Assembly: GCF_000331735.1 (NCBI RefSeq)
Contig: NC_020126.1
Coordinates: 6,094,501 to 6,158,500 of the forward strand
Length of the DNA: 64,000 bases
DNA from: Myxococcus stipitatus DSM 14675
GTDB lineage: Bacteria > Myxococcota > Myxococcia > Myxococcales > Myxococcaceae
Direction of reading: 5' to 3'
The notes under the pieces are model-generated. The model saw only the letters and a program-made list of their open reading frames with translations. It had not been told where the DNA came from and searched no databases. Below, in pieces: positions 54,701 to 62,028 of the stretch (position 1 is the first letter of the stretch; every line of letters starts with the position of its first letter). A program made the translations under genes and the position numbers.

Positions 54701-55956
54701 GCCGACGCCTGGAACGAGTGCTGCGGAAGCAGGACCTTGTGGTGCAGCGCGAGGGTGGCCTTCATGAGCCCCGCCGCCCCCGCCGCCGCCTGCAGGTGGC
54801 CCGTCAGCTCCTTCACCCCTCCCAGCCGGACGCTCCCGGCCGCCAGCCCTCCACCGAAGACCTCCTTCAGGCTCTGGAACTCGGTGACGTCGCCCAGGAT
54901 GGTGCCCGTGGCGTGGCACTCCACGTACCGCACGCAGGAAGGCCCGTAGCCCGCCTGCTCATAGGCCCGGCGCATCGCGAGGACCTGCCCCCGGGAGTTG
55001 GGCGCCATGAGCGACTTGCCCCGCCCGTCCGACGCCGCGCCGATGCCGCGCAGGACCGCATAGACCTTCTCTCCCCCCGCCAGCGCGTCCTCCAGGCGCC
55101 GCAGGACGAAGACACCGACGCCCTCGCCCAGCAGCGTCCCGCTGGCCCGGCGATCAAACGGCGCCAGCGTCGAGACAGACAGACCTCCCAGCTTGCTGAA
55201 GGCGACCAGGTCATGCGGCGTCAGGAGTTGGCTGCACCCCGCGGCCAGCGCGACGTCACAATCCCCCGCGTTGAGCTGGGCACACGCCGTCTGGAGGGCC
55301 GCCAGCGTGGAGGCATAGCCCGCGTCCACCGTGGCGTGAGGCCCTCGGATGTTGAAGAGCTTGGCGGCCCGCCCGACCCACACACTGCTGAAGGACGCGA
55401 TGGCTTCATCCTCGGTGATTCCCGCCATCTCCTGCTCGACCTGTCGGACGGTCGCCGCCCTCAGCGCCTCGGCCGCCGCCGGGTCCAGGGACGTTTCCTT
55501 CAGGGCCCGTGAAAGACAGGCGTCCATATCCAGGAGGCGCGTGCGGACCCGCGTGTCCGGACGAAGCCCGCCCCCCAGCGAGCCCAGGGTGAAGCCCACC
55601 CGCTCCGGGGCGACCCGGTCCATCACGTTCCGAGAATCCGTGAGCGCCTGCGCGGTCGCCTCCAGGAACGCGAGCTGCGTCCGGTGCATGTCCTGCGCGA
55701 CCTTGGGAGGAATTCGATACTTCCGATAGTCGAGCTTCAGCTCGTCCAGCGGGGCAGCATGTCTGCAATAGGTCCGGTCCGCGGCGGCTCTGTCCGCGTC
55801 GTAATATCCATCCCGTCGCAATTCGCGCTCATCCAGCTCACGAATGGCGGTGGGCCCCGTCTGCAACCGCTCCCAGAATGCCTCGGGGTCAGTCGCTTTT
55901 GGGAACACGGCACCCATGCCGACAATGGCAATCGGCCGGAAACGCAACTCCTCCAT
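51778..55956 (-). CDS. PUFA-synthase-like protein, KS0-KS-AT
   Basis: A 1392-residue first gene of the operon. KS1 (about 5-465) has Tyr214 instead of the nucleophilic Cys (VDAGYAST) but keeps His348 and His387. KS2 (about 485-945) is intact: Cys694 (ESACASS), His828 (EGHGTG), His867 (SNVGHLNS). The AT (about 1060-1370) is complete: FPGQGPQ, Ser1155 in GQSAGE, and His1258 in SHAYHS. It probably selects malonyl-CoA, though this was not tested. Start ATG at 55956 has GGGGGCAGGTG upstream; an in-frame upstream extension to 56040 has no support. A 10-bp inverted repeat lies in the leader region. Confidence 0.93.
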   Translation of the reverse strand: MEELRFRPIAIVGMGAVFPKATDPEAFWERLQTGPTAIRELDERELRRDGYYDADRAAADRTYCRHAAPLDELKLDYRKYRIPPKVAQDMHRTQLAFLEATAQALTDSRNVMDRVAPERVGFTLGSLGGGLRPDTRVRTRLLDMDACLSRALKETSLDPAAAEALRAATVRQVEQEMAGITEDEAIASFSSVWVGRAAKLFNIRGPHATVDAGYASTLAALQTACAQLNAGDCDVALAAGCSQLLTPHDLVAFSKLGGLSVSTLAPFDRRASGTLLGEGVGVFVLRRLEDALAGGEKVYAVLRGIGAASDGRGKSLMAPNSRGQVLAMRRAYEQAGYGPSCVRYVECHATGTILGDVTEFQSLKEVFGGGLAAGSVRLGGVKELTGHLQAAAGAAGLMKATLALHHKVLLPQHSFQASAEGIDLEQSPFYLSNQAAPWPESAHGPRRAAVSAFSFGGINYHVTLEEFSQAYHSALARTLPALQVAEPIAIVGLGGVFPQAGTAQALWENLLNKRCAIGEIPTERAPIDRYLDPTRQSKVRPYTNLAGYIVDGAWPQEQVRVPPKMASQIDRGHSWTMKAALQALSDMGTSQRSVDPARIGVVMGYLPPLEREFQTQARVYYAEFDARLAEQLRRQGIDEATSARLRETCERLYKSELPPITEDTLLGYLGSLSVGRVAHHLDLQGPMLMVESACASSLAALDISMNQLRTRQCDLVLVGGMYASLGVDALSQCCSFGGLSQKGSFPFDARADGYISSEGAALIAVKRLSDAEAAGDRIYAVVRSVAGATDPKNASIWAPSSEGQVQAVRRAVEKAGVKPSEVQYVEGHGTGTPVGDPIEVQTYQAVYGRAPSEGKLLLGSVKSNVGHLNSGAGAVALTKVALALHHKQVPPNIGFESPSPRIPWEQVSFEVPTEARPWELKGPGLRRAGVTSFGLGGTSFHAVVEEYPSRAGPRPPRGGTSEAERSPYLALTGTSREHLLQQVEQRLQWLEKEPGLDLRGTWGESSLPCRLAMTLPRGQAARKALERARTLLAGTGSPSLPEQGIYFYDSRDERQLHTGKVAAVFPGQGPQYANMLRELAAEYPVVSRTIAEADEVFSALTGQPLSRTFWVPPGTEDTYRQDDDTVHAAVFVANVALYRLIREQGLRVDVLLGQSAGEYAALVASGVLSFEHALRAIYRRTLAVTRLPASASSGQMLSVSGDFDKLREFLPQAGGYVTVAAENAPGQGIVAGEGRAVETVARWCRENAFEVRVLPVSHAYHSQLIAGAVPVLRAELESLPWNAPKLPVLSSVHGRYYATASDARFMARHLALQYVLPVRFGQHVRRLHDEGTRLFIEAGPKWSLTAFIQSTLKGLPYQAQASNHPKLGEVEQFHRLLAFGFAHRLLGHQDSR

Positions 55957-56057
55957 GACACCTGCCCCCAACTCGCGATGAAACCTCACGCGATGACCTC
56001 CGCCCCGGCTGTGTTCACCGAGCGGAGCCAAGCCTGTCATTCCCCAATGGCCAGAAT

Positions 56058-56132
56058 TCAGCTCTGTCCAAAGTAGGCGACAATATCCAGTCAGATCAAT
56101 CTTTTATTTTTCTCACAATCGCACAGAGCTGA
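56058..56132 (-). promoter_or_regulatory. Promoter region of the synthase operon with inverted repeat
   Basis: Two perfect 10-base arms, TCAGCTCTGT at 56058-56067 and its complement at 56123-56132, flank an AT-rich core of 55 bases. Within it the minus strand offers a weak sigma-70-like pair: TTGATC (56094-56099) and TACTTT (56070-56075) with an 18-base spacer. The arms could be two operator half-sites for a looping or dimeric regulator. The predicted leader is about 105 bases. Confidence 0.4.
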
Positions 56133-56504
56133 TGCGGATTGCGCTACAGCAACACATCACGTGTCCCGAAGCGAGGCGGTTGAAGCGGCCCTCGAGTCGA
56201 TGCTGATATTTTGCGACAAATCTCGCGAGACCTCGTCGCGCCAAGGACAACACCCTGTCCTTCGTGTTCCACGGATGGGACCTCCTGTTGCAAGAACGCA
56301 ACAGATTGTCTCGCGGGAGGGAACCCATGGCGGGGCCTCCCCTGCCCTCCGCGCGGGCGCGGGCGGGATCACCGACTATTGATAGATGAACAACATCGCG
56401 GCGCGCGGCGCGGAGCCCCTGGATTCACACCGCCTCCCCTGGGAAAGACTGCCATCGCAACACGTCGTCCCACGAAGTCCATTCGAAGGACACGGGAGGT
56501 CCCC
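56133..56504. other. Intergenic region between synthase operon and lipoprotein gene
   Basis: About 370 bases between divergently transcribed genes. It includes a 10-base palindrome TCTCGCGAGA at 56221-56230. Short reading frames on both strands lack plausible starts. The promoter of the lipoprotein gene at 56505 should be here but I could not pick it out. Confidence 0.4.
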
Positions 56505-57161
56505 ATGTGTGCTCGGTTGATCGTGGTGGCGTTGCTCTCCACCGCCCTGCTGTCGGGTTGCGACAGCTCGGAGAACACTCCGGCGCCGCCGGGACTGGAG
56601 GCCCTGGAGGAATCCACCGCGCCAGAGCCCACCGCCCAGGCCGGAGACCCCTACCCGGAGATGCTCTCCACCGTCCATGGCACGGGCCAGGGTGACTCCG
56701 TGTTCGGCCACGGCCGGGGCTTCGTCCATGCCCCCATCCTCGCCGTCTTCGAGGCGATGAAGAACCCGGACACCCTGGTCGACCGTCGGCAGATCGACGA
56801 GTGGCGTGTCACCTGGAACGTCGAGCCCGGCTACGATGTGAGCTTCCGCACGCACAACACCGTGAGGAACTTCATCACCATCGAGTTCGAGATGACGTTC
56901 CGCGTGGGTGTCGTCGAAGGAACCGCCGAGGCCCCCCTCCGCATCATCGAGGTGGCGAGGAAGACCTCCGGCAGTTCCTATGTCGAGCTCGCCCAGCACT
57001 CCATCGTGGTGACGAAGGTGAACGACTCCACCACGAAGCTGGAGGTCGTGGTGCAGGGCAAGGGCGCCACCGTGGGCCCCAGCGACATGGCTGTGAGCGC
57101 GCGCGACCTGTTCAACAGCATCGTCGCCCGCGTGCACGGACGGCCGCTGCCGGACGTCTGA
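56505..57161 (+). CDS. Lipoprotein of unknown function
   Basis: A 218-residue exported lipoprotein. The signal is MCARLIVVALLSTALLSGC with lipobox LLSGC (Cys19). A short acidic/Pro linker precedes a compact domain starting near GHGRGFVHAPILAVFEAMKN. The alternation of beta-like stretches around a long C-terminal helix (SARDLFNSIVARVHG) is reminiscent of the SRPBCC/START fold, but I cannot name a family. The ATG at 56505 has GGGAGG upstream. It is transcribed away from the synthase operon and converges on the ATP-grasp gene. Confidence 0.75.
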   Translation: MCARLIVVALLSTALLSGCDSSENTPAPPGLEALEESTAPEPTAQAGDPYPEMLSTVHGTGQGDSVFGHGRGFVHAPILAVFEAMKNPDTLVDRRQIDEWRVTWNVEPGYDVSFRTHNTVRNFITIEFEMTFRVGVVEGTAEAPLRIIEVARKTSGSSYVELAQHSIVVTKVNDSTTKLEVVVQGKGATVGPSDMAVSARDLFNSIVARVHGRPLPDV

Positions 57162-57195
57162 CCTGACGCGTGCCCCTGGCGGCGAGCCCCCGCTC

Positions 57196-58065
57196 TCAGC
57201 GAGCAGGGCTCCCCGCCGCGGGGCCGGGCAGCGCGCTGATGGGCCGGGCCTGGAGCAATCTCAGGCGGCAGCCCGTCAGCGCCCACTCGATGTCCTGCGG
57301 CTGGCCGAACTGCCGCTCCACCTGGCGGGCCAGCAGCGCCAGCGCGCGGGCCTGCTCCACCGTCAGGCTCTGCTCGACGTTCGCGAGGCAGCGCACCTCG
57401 TCGCCGCGCACCGTCCACTCATCCGGCGAGCACTCCCCGGACACCAGTCGCTCCGCGAGGCCCCGCACGGCGTTGATGAGGACCTCGTCCCGGGCCCCCG
57501 TCACCGGGTTCGCGGTGAACACCACGCCCGCCGCGTCCGGAGACAGCATCCGCTGGATGAACACCCCCATGCGCGGAGACACCTCGCGGCCCCGCCGCTT
57601 CGCGTACAGGCGCACCCGCTCGCCGACCGACGACGCCCAGCACCGCCGCACCGCCGCTTCCAGCGCGTCCGGGCCCCTCACGTCGAGCACCGTCTCGAAC
57701 TGGCCCGCGAACGAGGCCGCCGCGCCGTCCTCCTCCACCCCGGAGGAGCGCACCGCCACCGGACCGCCCCCCAGCTCCACCAGCGCCTCCCGGAGCCGCA
57801 CGGACACCTCAGAGGGCAGCGGCGCCTCCTGGAGCGCCCGCGCGTCACTGCGCGCATCCAGGCCGTGGTGTTCCAGGAAGTGATCCAGGACGTCCACCGT
57901 GAGCGCGAAGCCCTCCGGCACGTCGAAGCCCCCTCGCGCGAGCTCCCCCAGCCGCGCGGCCTTCGCGCCCACGCGCTTCACGTCCTCCAGGCAGATGCTC
58001 CGCAGCCACCGCACCCACGCGTCTCGTGGCTCACGCATGCCCGGCTCCACGCGGAGGGCCCTCAT
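57196..58065 (-). CDS. Stand-alone PEP-synthase-type ATP-grasp (PPDK_N) protein
   Basis: A 289-residue protein matching only the N-terminal nucleotide-binding domain of phosphoenolpyruvate synthase/PPDK. Landmarks are GAKAARLGELARGGFDVPEG, AVRSSGVEEDGAAASFAG and MLSPDAAGVVFTANPVTG. The swivelling phosphohistidine domain and the PEP-binding barrel are absent. It may need separate partners, or act as an ATP-dependent phosphotransferase on a small molecule such as an antibiotic (rifampicin-phosphotransferase-like). Start ATG at 58065 with GAGGAACG upstream. It begins 6 bases after the stop of the secreted protein gene, so the two are co-transcribed. Confidence 0.85.
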   Translation of the reverse strand: MRALRVEPGMREPRDAWVRWLRSICLEDVKRVGAKAARLGELARGGFDVPEGFALTVDVLDHFLEHHGLDARSDARALQEAPLPSEVSVRLREALVELGGGPVAVRSSGVEEDGAAASFAGQFETVLDVRGPDALEAAVRRCWASSVGERVRLYAKRRGREVSPRMGVFIQRMLSPDAAGVVFTANPVTGARDEVLINAVRGLAERLVSGECSPDEWTVRGDEVRCLANVEQSLTVEQARALALLARQVERQFGQPQDIEWALTGCRLRLLQARPISALPGPAAGSPAR

Positions 58066-58071
58066 CGTTCC

Positions 58072-58689
58072 TCAGCGGGCGGAGGCCACGGAGAGGCTGC
58101 GCGCGAGGACCGAGTCCTCCGCCTCCGGACTGCAGACGACACGCTTCGTCCCCAGGCTGCTGCGACTGGTGATGGCGATGCGCTCGATGCGCACCGGCAG
58201 CTCCGCGCCGGGCGGGGCCTCGTTGCGCACCTGCCAGCGCACGCGCGGCGGCGTGTAGCGCATCCCCGCCAGGATCCGGGTCCCCTTCGTCGCGAGGACA
58301 TAGGTGAGCTGGTTGAGCTGGGCATCGATGAAGGCCGTGGTCTCCCCCACGTTGAGCCCTCCCTCCAGCGTCAGCGAGCCCGGGACGAGGCGGGCCGTGG
58401 GCGGGAAGCCGAGCGTCAGCTCGATGTCGTGGATGTCGTAGACCTTGATGGGCCCCCGGCTCTTCGGGACGACCCCCTCCCCGTTCTGGAAGGTCAGCGT
58501 GTACGAGAGCCCCCGGGCCACGGTCCTCGGCGCGCCCACCACCACCGAGAGCCGCTCGCTGCCCGCGAGGAAGCCACAGTCCAGGACCAGCTCGACCTTG
58601 TGACTCACCTCGCTCGCCGCGTCCTCCGCGCGAGCAACACCTGTCACGCAGACGAGCACCCGCATCACCCCGCTGACCCAGCCGCGCAT
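58072..58689 (-). CDS. Secreted protein of unknown function
   Basis: A 205-residue protein with a short N-terminal signal peptide (MRGWVSGVMRVLVCVTGVAR, probable cleavage near residues 21-23). The mature part is beta-rich (VELVLDCGFL, LSYTLTFQNGEG, DIELTLGFPPTARLVPG) with two Cys residues, and looks like a periplasmic or extracellular beta-sandwich. No family recognised. A strong AAGGAGG ribosome site lies about 7 bases before the ATG. It shares a transcript with the ATP-grasp gene downstream. Confidence 0.7.
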   Translation of the reverse strand: MRGWVSGVMRVLVCVTGVARAEDAASEVSHKVELVLDCGFLAGSERLSVVVGAPRTVARGLSYTLTFQNGEGVVPKSRGPIKVYDIHDIELTLGFPPTARLVPGSLTLEGGLNVGETTAFIDAQLNQLTYVLATKGTRILAGMRYTPPRVRWQVRNEAPPGAELPVRIERIAITSRSSLGTKRVVCSPEAEDSVLARSLSVASAR

Positions 58690-58809
58690 GCCCCTGCCTC
58701 CTTCGCGAGAGACAGCCTCGCGCCAAGGTAGGGGACCTTCGGGGGCCCATCCAGGGGCCCACGTGCAGGCGTCCTGGGCTGGACAACGACCTGCCTTCCG
58801 GACGCACCT

Positions 58810-60522
58810 TCAGGCGCCGCCAGCCAGGGCCCGGTTCGCGGCCACATAGCCAAAGGTCATCGCGGGCCCCAGCGTGGCGCCGGCCCCCGGATAGCTGTTG
58901 CCATACACGGGCGAGGAGCAGTTCCCGATGGCATACAGGCCCGGGATGACGTCCTGGTCCGGCCGCAGCACGCGGGCATGGGCATCCACGCGCAGACCGC
59001 CCCGACTGCCGATGTCCCCCGGATACACCTCCACCGCGTAGAACGGCGGCTCCATCAGCGTCCCCAGACAGGGATTGCGCCCATAGGACGCATCCGACCA
59101 GCAGGCATCGTAAAGGCTGTCACCGCGGTGGAAGTCCGGGTCCTTCCCCTCGCGGGCGTAGCGGTTCATCTTCTCGGCCGTCTCGCGCAGGCCGTCCGCG
59201 CGGATGCCCACCTGCGCCGCCAGGTCATCCAGCGAGCTCCCCCGGACGAGGAAGCGCTGCTCGAACAAGTGCTTGGGCACCTTCGCGTCCGGCACCCCGG
59301 GCATGATGGGCCCCAGGCTGAACCTGCGCCGGAAGGCCGCGTCGACCACCAGGTAGAGCGGGACACTCGGCCGGCCTTCCCGGTCCGGCGTCGCGTACAT
59401 CGCCCTCACGATGTCGCTGTACGGCGCGGACTCGTTGACCACCCGCACGCCGTCCCGGTTCACCAGGATGCCGCCCGGCACGGAGCGCTCCGTGACGAAC
59501 ATGTACGCCACGCCCGCACGGCGGCCAGGGATGGGATTGGTGGGCCCCCACCATGCGTCCTCCATGAAGTCCGTCGCCGCGCCCAGGTCCATGCCCGCGG
59601 AGATGACATCCCCCGTGTTCTCGGGGTTGCCCGTGCTCCACTCCGTCTTCGTCGGCGCGGGCAGGTACTTCTCGCGCATGGCCGCGTTCCGCTCGAAGCC
59701 ACCCGCCGCGAGGATGACGCCCTGGCGCGCGAGGATGCGGCACGTCTGGCCCCCTCGGCTCGCGACCACCCCCATCACCCGGCCCTGCTCGACGACGAAG
59801 TCCTTGAAGCCGGTGTTGAGCCACAAGGGCACCCCCTGCTTCGCCAGCGTCCCGCGAAGCCGCGCCACCAGCGCCGCGCCCAGGCAGACGCGCCGGTCCC
59901 TCCGACCTCGCAGCCGGCCCTTCACGTCCAGCCAGTAGCGGGCCATGGTCCGCATCATCAAGCCCACCCAGCCCGGACGCCGGTGCATGGCGTGGCGCGA
60001 CTCCGGGAACGAGAGGGAGATTTCATCGAGGAAGAGCATCTGCGGATGGCTCTCCCGCATGTCGTAGAAGTCCGCCCCCAGCTCCGAGCCATGGAATGGC
60101 AGCGCCTCCAGCGAGCGGCCGCTGCTCTTCCCGCCCGGCACCTCCGGGTAGTAGTCCGGATACGCGGGGATGATGCCCATGGCGACGTCCGAGTGGTCCT
60201 GGAGGAAGTCGACCATGGCGCGGCCCTCGGAGACACACGCCCCCAGCCGCTCCTCGGCGATGCGTCCTTTGGTGAGCGCGCGCAGGTAGCGCAGGGCCTC
60301 CGCGTCGGAGTCCTCGATGCCCGCGGGCTTCATGAAGCGGTTGTTCGGTATCCAGACACATCCGCCGGACATGGCGGAGGAGCCTCCGTAGCGCGCACTC
60401 TTCTCGATGAGCAGCACCTTCGCGCCCTGATGCGCGGCGCGCGCCGCGGCGGTCATGGCTCCAGCCCCCGAGCCTACGACGAGGACATCCACCTCCGGGG
60501 TTCCATCCGCGCGTGTGTCCAT
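58810..60522 (-). CDS. FAD-dependent oxidoreductase, 3-ketosteroid-delta-1-dehydrogenase-like
   Basis: A 570-residue flavoprotein of the fumarate reductase/KstD family. The FAD-binding GSGAGAMTAA is at residues 18-27, followed by GGSSAMSGGCVWIPNN. The central capping domain is typical. The C-terminus closes with YAIGNCSSPVYGNSYPGAG and GPAMTFGYVAAN. Such enzymes introduce a double bond beside a carbonyl in steroids or related cyclic ketones. No signal peptide. It is divergent from a P450 gene 116 bases away, which hints at a shared oxidative pathway; the true substrate is unknown. Confidence 0.88.
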   Translation of the reverse strand: MDTRADGTPEVDVLVVGSGAGAMTAAARAAHQGAKVLLIEKSARYGGSSAMSGGCVWIPNNRFMKPAGIEDSDAEALRYLRALTKGRIAEERLGACVSEGRAMVDFLQDHSDVAMGIIPAYPDYYPEVPGGKSSGRSLEALPFHGSELGADFYDMRESHPQMLFLDEISLSFPESRHAMHRRPGWVGLMMRTMARYWLDVKGRLRGRRDRRVCLGAALVARLRGTLAKQGVPLWLNTGFKDFVVEQGRVMGVVASRGGQTCRILARQGVILAAGGFERNAAMREKYLPAPTKTEWSTGNPENTGDVISAGMDLGAATDFMEDAWWGPTNPIPGRRAGVAYMFVTERSVPGGILVNRDGVRVVNESAPYSDIVRAMYATPDREGRPSVPLYLVVDAAFRRRFSLGPIMPGVPDAKVPKHLFEQRFLVRGSSLDDLAAQVGIRADGLRETAEKMNRYAREGKDPDFHRGDSLYDACWSDASYGRNPCLGTLMEPPFYAVEVYPGDIGSRGGLRVDAHARVLRPDQDVIPGLYAIGNCSSPVYGNSYPGAGATLGPAMTFGYVAANRALAGGA

Positions 60523-60638
60523 GGACTCATCTCCATCCGGTTCCCAACGAAGTGAGTGAGACGCGATACGCTGACAGTCTTCTACAGTGATAGCTCTCGC
60601 ACTCCAGGGCCCCTCTCCCGCCAGTCCCAGGTGTGTCC
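60523..60638. promoter_or_regulatory. Divergent promoter region, flavoprotein/P450
   Basis: This 116-base spacer must carry promoters for both divergent genes. A CTGACA hexamer near 60570 and nearby AT-richer bases are the only promoter-like signals I see; nothing is convincing. Confidence 0.35.
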
Positions 60639-62018
60639 ATGACCCGACATGAGCTGCCTCCTGGCCTCTCCGCCTCCGCGGCGGCCCAGGGCTTCCGCTT
60701 CTTCCAGAACCCCCTCTCGTTCCTCGACCAATGCGTGGAGCAGTTCGGCGACCTCTTCACGATTCAGTTCCCGGGGAGCCGCAAGCAGGTGTGTCTGTCG
60801 AATCCGGAGGACCTGAAGGAGATGTACACCGGGAGCCCGGACCTGCTTCACGCGGGTGAGGCCGCCGGCAGCGTCTTCTCTCCCCTGACAGGCTGGAACT
60901 GCACGCTCACACTGGACGGCGAAGCCCACGCGCGGCGCCGGGAGCTGGTCCAGGCGCCGTTCCGAGGCGGCCAGGTGGAGCGACATGCGGGGGCGATGTA
61001 TGCCATTGCCACCGCGGCCATCGAGCGCTGGCCTCGCACCGGGCGCTTCCCGCTCCAGCCCCAGATGCAGGACATCGCGCTGCGCATCATCTTCCGCACC
61101 GTGCTGGGCCTGGACGACACCGCGCCCGGTCATGCCCGCTTCCTCGAGCTCATCTCCCAGGTGGCCCGCCTGGGCATGGGCTCGAAGATGTTGCTGATTC
61201 CCGCGCTGCGGTGGGACCTGGGCCCCTTGAGCCCCTGGGGCCGCATCGTCCGCATCGTCCGCGACACGGACGCGCTGCTCTTCGCGGAGATTGCCCGGAG
61301 GAGGACCGACCCGAAGCTCGCCACCTCCGAGGACGTGCTGTCCCTCCTCATCCGAGGCGAGGGACAGGACGGGCTGCGGCTGACGGACCAGGAGATCCGC
61401 GACGAGACGGTCGCCCTGCTCATCGCGGGCCTGGAGACGACGGCCGTCGCGCTGACGTGGGTGGCCGAGCGCCTCATGGCCCTGCCGGAGGTCCGTGAGC
61501 GGCTGCGCGCGGAGCTGGAGCCCCTCCACACGAACGGGGAGCTCGACGTGACGCGGCTCTCCGCGCTCCCCTACCTCGACGCCGTCCTCAAGGAGAGCCT
61601 CCGCAACCGCTCCCTGTCGCCCATCTGCGGCGGGCGCGTGCTGAAGGCCCCCATGCGGCTGCGCGAGTACGAGCTCCCCGCGGACACCGTGTTGATCAAC
61701 TCCCCCTATCTCCTCCACCGACGGAGGGAGCTGTACTCGGAGCCGGATGCCTTCCGCCCGGAGCGCTTCCTGGGCAGCCCTCCCTCCGCGCACAAGTGGA
61801 CGACGTTCGGCGGAGGAAACCGCCGCTGCCTGGGGCAGAAGTTCGCGCTGCTGGAGCTCAAGGTCGTCACCAGCGCCATGGTCCTCCAGACGGGGCTGGA
61901 GCTGGCGACGCCGCGCGTGGTGCCCAAGGCGGACGGCATCCACCTGGTGCCCGCGGCGGGGCTGCCCGTCCGCCGCGGCACCTGCCCCTTCGCGAAGAAG
62001 GCCGCCGCGGCGAGCTGA
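60639..62018 (+). CDS. Cytochrome P450
   Basis: A 459-residue soluble P450. The I-helix oxygen-activation motif is AGLETTA, the K-helix ExxR lies in LKESLRNRS, and the heme-thiolate loop is FGGGNRRCLG. It has no N-terminal membrane anchor. Sequence style (VFSPLTGWNCTLTLDG, then HARRRELV) resembles bacterial class CYP110-type enzymes that oxidise fatty acids or terpenoids, but this is a loose impression. The ATG at 60639 with AGGTG upstream is preferred over the GTG two codons earlier. It ends 10 bases from the convergent halogenase-like gene. Confidence 0.93.
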   Translation: MTRHELPPGLSASAAAQGFRFFQNPLSFLDQCVEQFGDLFTIQFPGSRKQVCLSNPEDLKEMYTGSPDLLHAGEAAGSVFSPLTGWNCTLTLDGEAHARRRELVQAPFRGGQVERHAGAMYAIATAAIERWPRTGRFPLQPQMQDIALRIIFRTVLGLDDTAPGHARFLELISQVARLGMGSKMLLIPALRWDLGPLSPWGRIVRIVRDTDALLFAEIARRRTDPKLATSEDVLSLLIRGEGQDGLRLTDQEIRDETVALLIAGLETTAVALTWVAERLMALPEVRERLRAELEPLHTNGELDVTRLSALPYLDAVLKESLRNRSLSPICGGRVLKAPMRLREYELPADTVLINSPYLLHRRRELYSEPDAFRPERFLGSPPSAHKWTTFGGGNRRCLGQKFALLELKVVTSAMVLQTGLELATPRVVPKADGIHLVPAAGLPVRRGTCPFAKKAAAAS

Positions 62019-62028
62019 GCGCGGGACG

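Noticed and set aside
31300..55956. Assignment as a canonical EPA/DHA PUFA synthase (pfaABCD)
   Set aside because: No PfaD-type enoyl reductase, KS order reversed, ACPs with Thr, and two acyltransferase-type release enzymes; only the general family resemblance holds.
57184..57211. Hairpin GAGCCC...GGGCTC between the convergent lipoprotein and ATP-grasp genes
   Set aside because: Short interrupted stem that overlaps the end of the ATP-grasp coding region and lacks a T-run; too weak to list as a terminator.
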